Assembly: GCA_913031655.1 (NCBI GenBank)
Contig: CAJWFY010000058.1
Location: 1 to 8,821 of the forward strand
DNA length: 8,821 nucleotides
Direction of reading: 5' to 3'
From: an uncultured Flavobacteriaceae bacterium
GTDB lineage: Bacteria > Bacteroidota > Bacteroidia > Flavobacteriales > Flavobacteriaceae
The notes beneath the pieces are model-generated. The model worked only from the letters and a program-made list of their open reading frames with translations. It made no database searches and was not told the DNA's origin. Shown here in pieces: positions 6,828 through 8,821 of this stretch (within the stretch, counting starts at the first letter, position 1; each line of letters starts with the position of its first letter). The translations under genes were made by a program, and so were the position numbers.

Positions 6828-7280
6828 ATGTACAAATCAGATTTAAATAATATTAAAAAGACCATAAAAGACTTAGATCTTGATTCTAGTCTTAAATCCA
6901 TTTGTGATTATTTAAAAAACAATATTCATGGCTACGATTGGGTTGGTTATTATTTCCACGATAAACTAAATAAAGAACTTCAATTAAAAGTGTTTGCAGG
7001 AATACCTACAGAGCATACTAAAATTCCGTTTGGCAAAGGTATTTGTGGACAAACTGCAGAGTCAAACAAGTATATGATTGTTAACGATGTGTCTAAAGAA
7101 TCTAATTACATTTCTTGCAACATCAATGTAAAATCAGAAATAGTTGTTCCTGTATTTTTAAATAATATAAATGTTGGTCAAATTGATATTGACTCCAACC
7201 ATCCAAATAGGTTTTTAAAAGACGATTTAGATTTTTTAATTAATATCAATGAACTAATTTCTGAAAAAATTTTAAAATAA
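6828..7280 (+). CDS. GAF-domain protein, likely free methionine-(R)-sulfoxide reductase (fRMsr/YebR family)
   Basis: Probable cytosolic repair enzyme that reduces free methionine-R-sulfoxide. The 150-residue protein is a single GAF domain with the fRMsr pattern: YDWVGYYF (36-43), IPFGKGICGQTA (66-77), SCNINVKSEIVVPVF (96-110) and GQIDIDSNHPNRF (117-129). C73 and C97 sit 24 residues apart, as do the second and third conserved cysteines in the E. coli enzyme (recalled as C94 and C118). The position of the first (C84) is His63 here, so recycling chemistry may differ. The only ATG giving a full domain is at 6828, right after the terminator T-run of groEL. No promoter or Shine-Dalgarno sequence is visible, so expression probably depends on readthrough. 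A ligand-binding GAF protein without reductase activity is the alternative. Confidence 0.78.
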   Translation: MYKSDLNNIKKTIKDLDLDSSLKSICDYLKNNIHGYDWVGYYFHDKLNKELQLKVFAGIPTEHTKIPFGKGICGQTAESNKYMIVNDVSKESNYISCNINVKSEIVVPVFLNNINVGQIDIDSNHPNRFLKDDLDFLININELISEKILK

Positions 7281-7306
7281 ATAAATATTTCCAATTTATT
7301 TTTTTA
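7279..7306 (+). terminator. Weak AT-only hairpin with T-run after the GAF gene
   Basis: AAATAAAT-type arms at 7279-7286 and 7294-7301 are perfectly complementary (8 base pairs, 7-base loop ATTTCCA), and T's run to 7305. The stem is made entirely of A-T pairs, so it would be much weaker than the groEL terminator and may not stop transcription. In such AT-rich DNA a chance match is quite possible. Confidence 0.2.
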
Positions 7307-7314
7307 AAAAAAAC

Positions 7315-7322
7315 TACTTTTA
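7315..7322 (+). promoter_or_regulatory. Possible weak -7 box for purH (TACTTTTA)
   Basis: TACTTTTA matches TAnnTTTG except for the last base and ends 25 bases before the purH ATG, a suitable distance. No clear -33 TTG is present; only TTTC near 7288-7291. The 67-base spacer otherwise consists of A and T runs, and no purine-repressor or riboswitch structure is recognisable. Confidence 0.25.
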
Positions 7323-7347
7323 TACTTCATTTTTATTTATATTATTT

Positions 7348-8821
7348 ATGTTACAAATAAAATCTGCTTTAATATCAGTTTTTGACAAAAATGGACTGGA
7401 ACCAATCGCAAAAAAACTTAATTCTTTAGGAGTTGAAATTTATTCAACTGGAGGTACAGAAAAGTTTTTAAAAAAAATTAATATTCCTGTTATTAAAGTA
7501 GAAGACATAACAAGCTATCCCTCTATTCTAGGTGGGAGAGTTAAAACTCTACACCCCAAAGTGTTTGGTGGAATACTAAATAGAAGTGAAAATGAAAATG
7601 ATTTAGATGATATTAAAAAATATGACATCCCAAATATAGATTTAGTGATTGTTGATCTCTATCCGTTTGAAAAAACAGTAGCTTCAGGAGAAAATGAAGA
7701 AGAAGTGATTGAAAAAATAGATATTGGAGGAATCTCATTAATTAGAGCTGCTGCAAAAAATTTTAGAGATGTTGTTTGTGTGTCATCTAAAGAGGATTAT
7801 GAATATTTTTTATCTGAACTTATTAAAAATTCTGGCAAAACTCATGAATCTTTTCGAAAAGAATTTGCGGCAAAAGCGTTTAATATATCATCACACTACG
7901 ATACCGCAATATTTAAATACTTCAATTCAAAAACTACTGTTTACAAAAGTAGTTTTCAAAACGGACAAACTTTAAGGTACGGAGAAAACCCACATCAAAA
8001 AGGAATTTTTTATGGGGATTTTGATTCTTTTTTTACTCAAAAAAATGGAAAAGAATTGTCTTATAATAATTTTCTAGACATTGATGCTGCAGTGAATTTA
8101 ATGAGTGAATTTAATGAAGACTTGCCAACTTTTGCAATTTTAAAACACAATAATGCATGTGGCTTGGCTACTAGAAACTCAATTTTAGAAGCATATACAG
8201 ATGCGTTGGCAGGTGATCCTGTTTCGGCCTTTGGAGGAGTTCTGATTTCTAACAAGCCTATAGACCTTACAACTGCTGAAGAAATTAATAAATTGTTTTG
8301 TGAAGTTGTAATTGCTCCTAATTATGATAAACAAGCTTTAGAATTATTGAGCTCTAAAAAAAACAGAATCATTTTAATAAAAAAAGACGCTGAATTAAGC
8401 AAAGATTCGGTGAGGACATGTTTGAATGGAATTTTATTCCAAGAAAAAGACAATGTTACGGATTCTGAATCTGATTTTAAAACATGTACCGTTAAACAAC
8501 CAAGTGAAAAGGAAATTCAAGACTTAACTTTTGCTTCTAAAATATGTAAGCACACAAAGTCCAATACAATAGTTTTAGTTAAAAATAAACAATTAATTAG
8601 TTCGGGAACAGGGCAAACGTCAAGGGTTGATGCATTAAAACAAGCAATTGAAAAATCTAATAATTTCAAGTTCGATCTAAAAGGATCCGTAATGGCAAGT
8701 GATGCCTTTTTTCCATTTCCAGACTGTGTTGAAATAGCTCAAAAGCAAGGGATTTCATCTGTAATCCAGCCTGGCGGATCAATTAAAGACGACTTATCTA
8801 TTGACTATTGTAATAAAAATA
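7348..8821 (+). CDS. purH: Bifunctional AICAR transformylase/IMP cyclohydrolase PurH, 3' end beyond window
   Basis: Catalyses the last two steps of de novo IMP synthesis: formyl transfer from 10-formyl-THF to AICAR, then ring closure to IMP. I read 491 uninterrupted codons from ATG 7348 to the window end, so about 20 C-terminal residues of a protein of roughly 510 are missing. The N-terminal MGS-like cyclohydrolase domain (about 1-195) shows STGGTEKF, RVKTLHPK (K66), DLYPFEKT (Y105), IDIGG (D125) and RAAAKNF (K137). The transformylase domain carries the catalytic Lys-His pair K266-H267 in KHNNACG, then DPVSAFGG, SSGTGQTSRVDA, ASDAFFPFPDC and IQPGGSIKDD. No stop or frameshift is seen. It is separated from the GAF gene by 67 AT-rich bases and probably has its own promoter. 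Confidence 0.96.
   Translation, partial: MLQIKSALISVFDKNGLEPIAKKLNSLGVEIYSTGGTEKFLKKINIPVIKVEDITSYPSILGGRVKTLHPKVFGGILNRSENENDLDDIKKYDIPNIDLVIVDLYPFEKTVASGENEEEVIEKIDIGGISLIRAAAKNFRDVVCVSSKEDYEYFLSELIKNSGKTHESFRKEFAAKAFNISSHYDTAIFKYFNSKTTVYKSSFQNGQTLRYGENPHQKGIFYGDFDSFFTQKNGKELSYNNFLDIDAAVNLMSEFNEDLPTFAILKHNNACGLATRNSILEAYTDALAGDPVSAFGGVLISNKPIDLTTAEEINKLFCEVVIAPNYDKQALELLSSKKNRIILIKKDAELSKDSVRTCLNGILFQEKDNVTDSESDFKTCTVKQPSEKEIQDLTFASKICKHTKSNTIVLVKNKQLISSGTGQTSRVDALKQAIEKSNNFKFDLKGSVMASDAFFPFPDCVEIAQKQGISSVIQPGGSIKDDLSIDYCNKN

Noticed and set aside
6701..6901. Minus-strand open frame across the groEL end, terminator and GAF start
   Set aside because: It runs through the terminator hairpin and includes the complement of the GGT run (poly-Thr/His). 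It is not a plausible gene.
7769..7975. Plus-strand open frame of 68 codons inside purH
   Set aside because: Out-of-frame shadow; the purH frame is continuous and fully conserved through this stretch.
8061..8255. Minus-strand open frame inside purH
   Set aside because: Antisense shadow over the catalytic KHNNACG region of purH.

Overview
The window reads as ordinary chromosomal DNA of a Flavobacteriia-type Bacteroidota organism. The DNA is strongly AT-rich, start codons lack Shine-Dalgarno sequences, and a perfect TAnnTTTG -7 box lies ahead of both miaB and topA. The proteins (MiaB with a long insert, LptE-type lipoprotein, SecG, PurH) have flavobacterial character. No phage, transposon, CRISPR or tRNA/rRNA signal is visible, and there is no gene-free stretch longer than about 155 bases.

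Layout: the 5' end of topA (DNA topoisomerase I) lies on the minus strand at the left edge, divergent from everything else across a 154-base spacer that carries promoters for both directions. A tight plus-strand unit follows: miaB (tRNA 2-methylthiolation), a sigma-54-type AAA+ activator with no sensory domain, an LptE-family lipoprotein (outer-membrane LPS assembly), a small TPR-ended protein, and secG (Sec translocon). Junctions in this unit are 3 bases apart, overlaps of 17 and 7 bases, and 9 bases apart, so it is probably one operon. A 121-base spacer then precedes groES-groEL, which is closed by a very strong intrinsic terminator. The next gene, a GAF-domain free-methionine sulfoxide reductase homologue, starts on the base right after the terminator T-run. 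The window ends inside purH (AICAR transformylase/IMP cyclohydrolase), which is open to the right edge.

The most interesting signal is in the groES leader. There is no CIRCE element and no good housekeeping promoter there. Instead there is a strong sigma-54 -24 half (TTGGCACG) with a degenerate -12 half, preceded by three TGTCA repeats. A sigma-54 activator with a Fis-type DNA-binding domain is encoded four genes upstream. This suggests, without proving it, that the activator controls groESL and links chaperonin expression to the envelope/translocation operon. A second point is the terminator fused to the start codon of the GAF gene. A third is the apparent loss of one of the three conserved cysteines in that protein.
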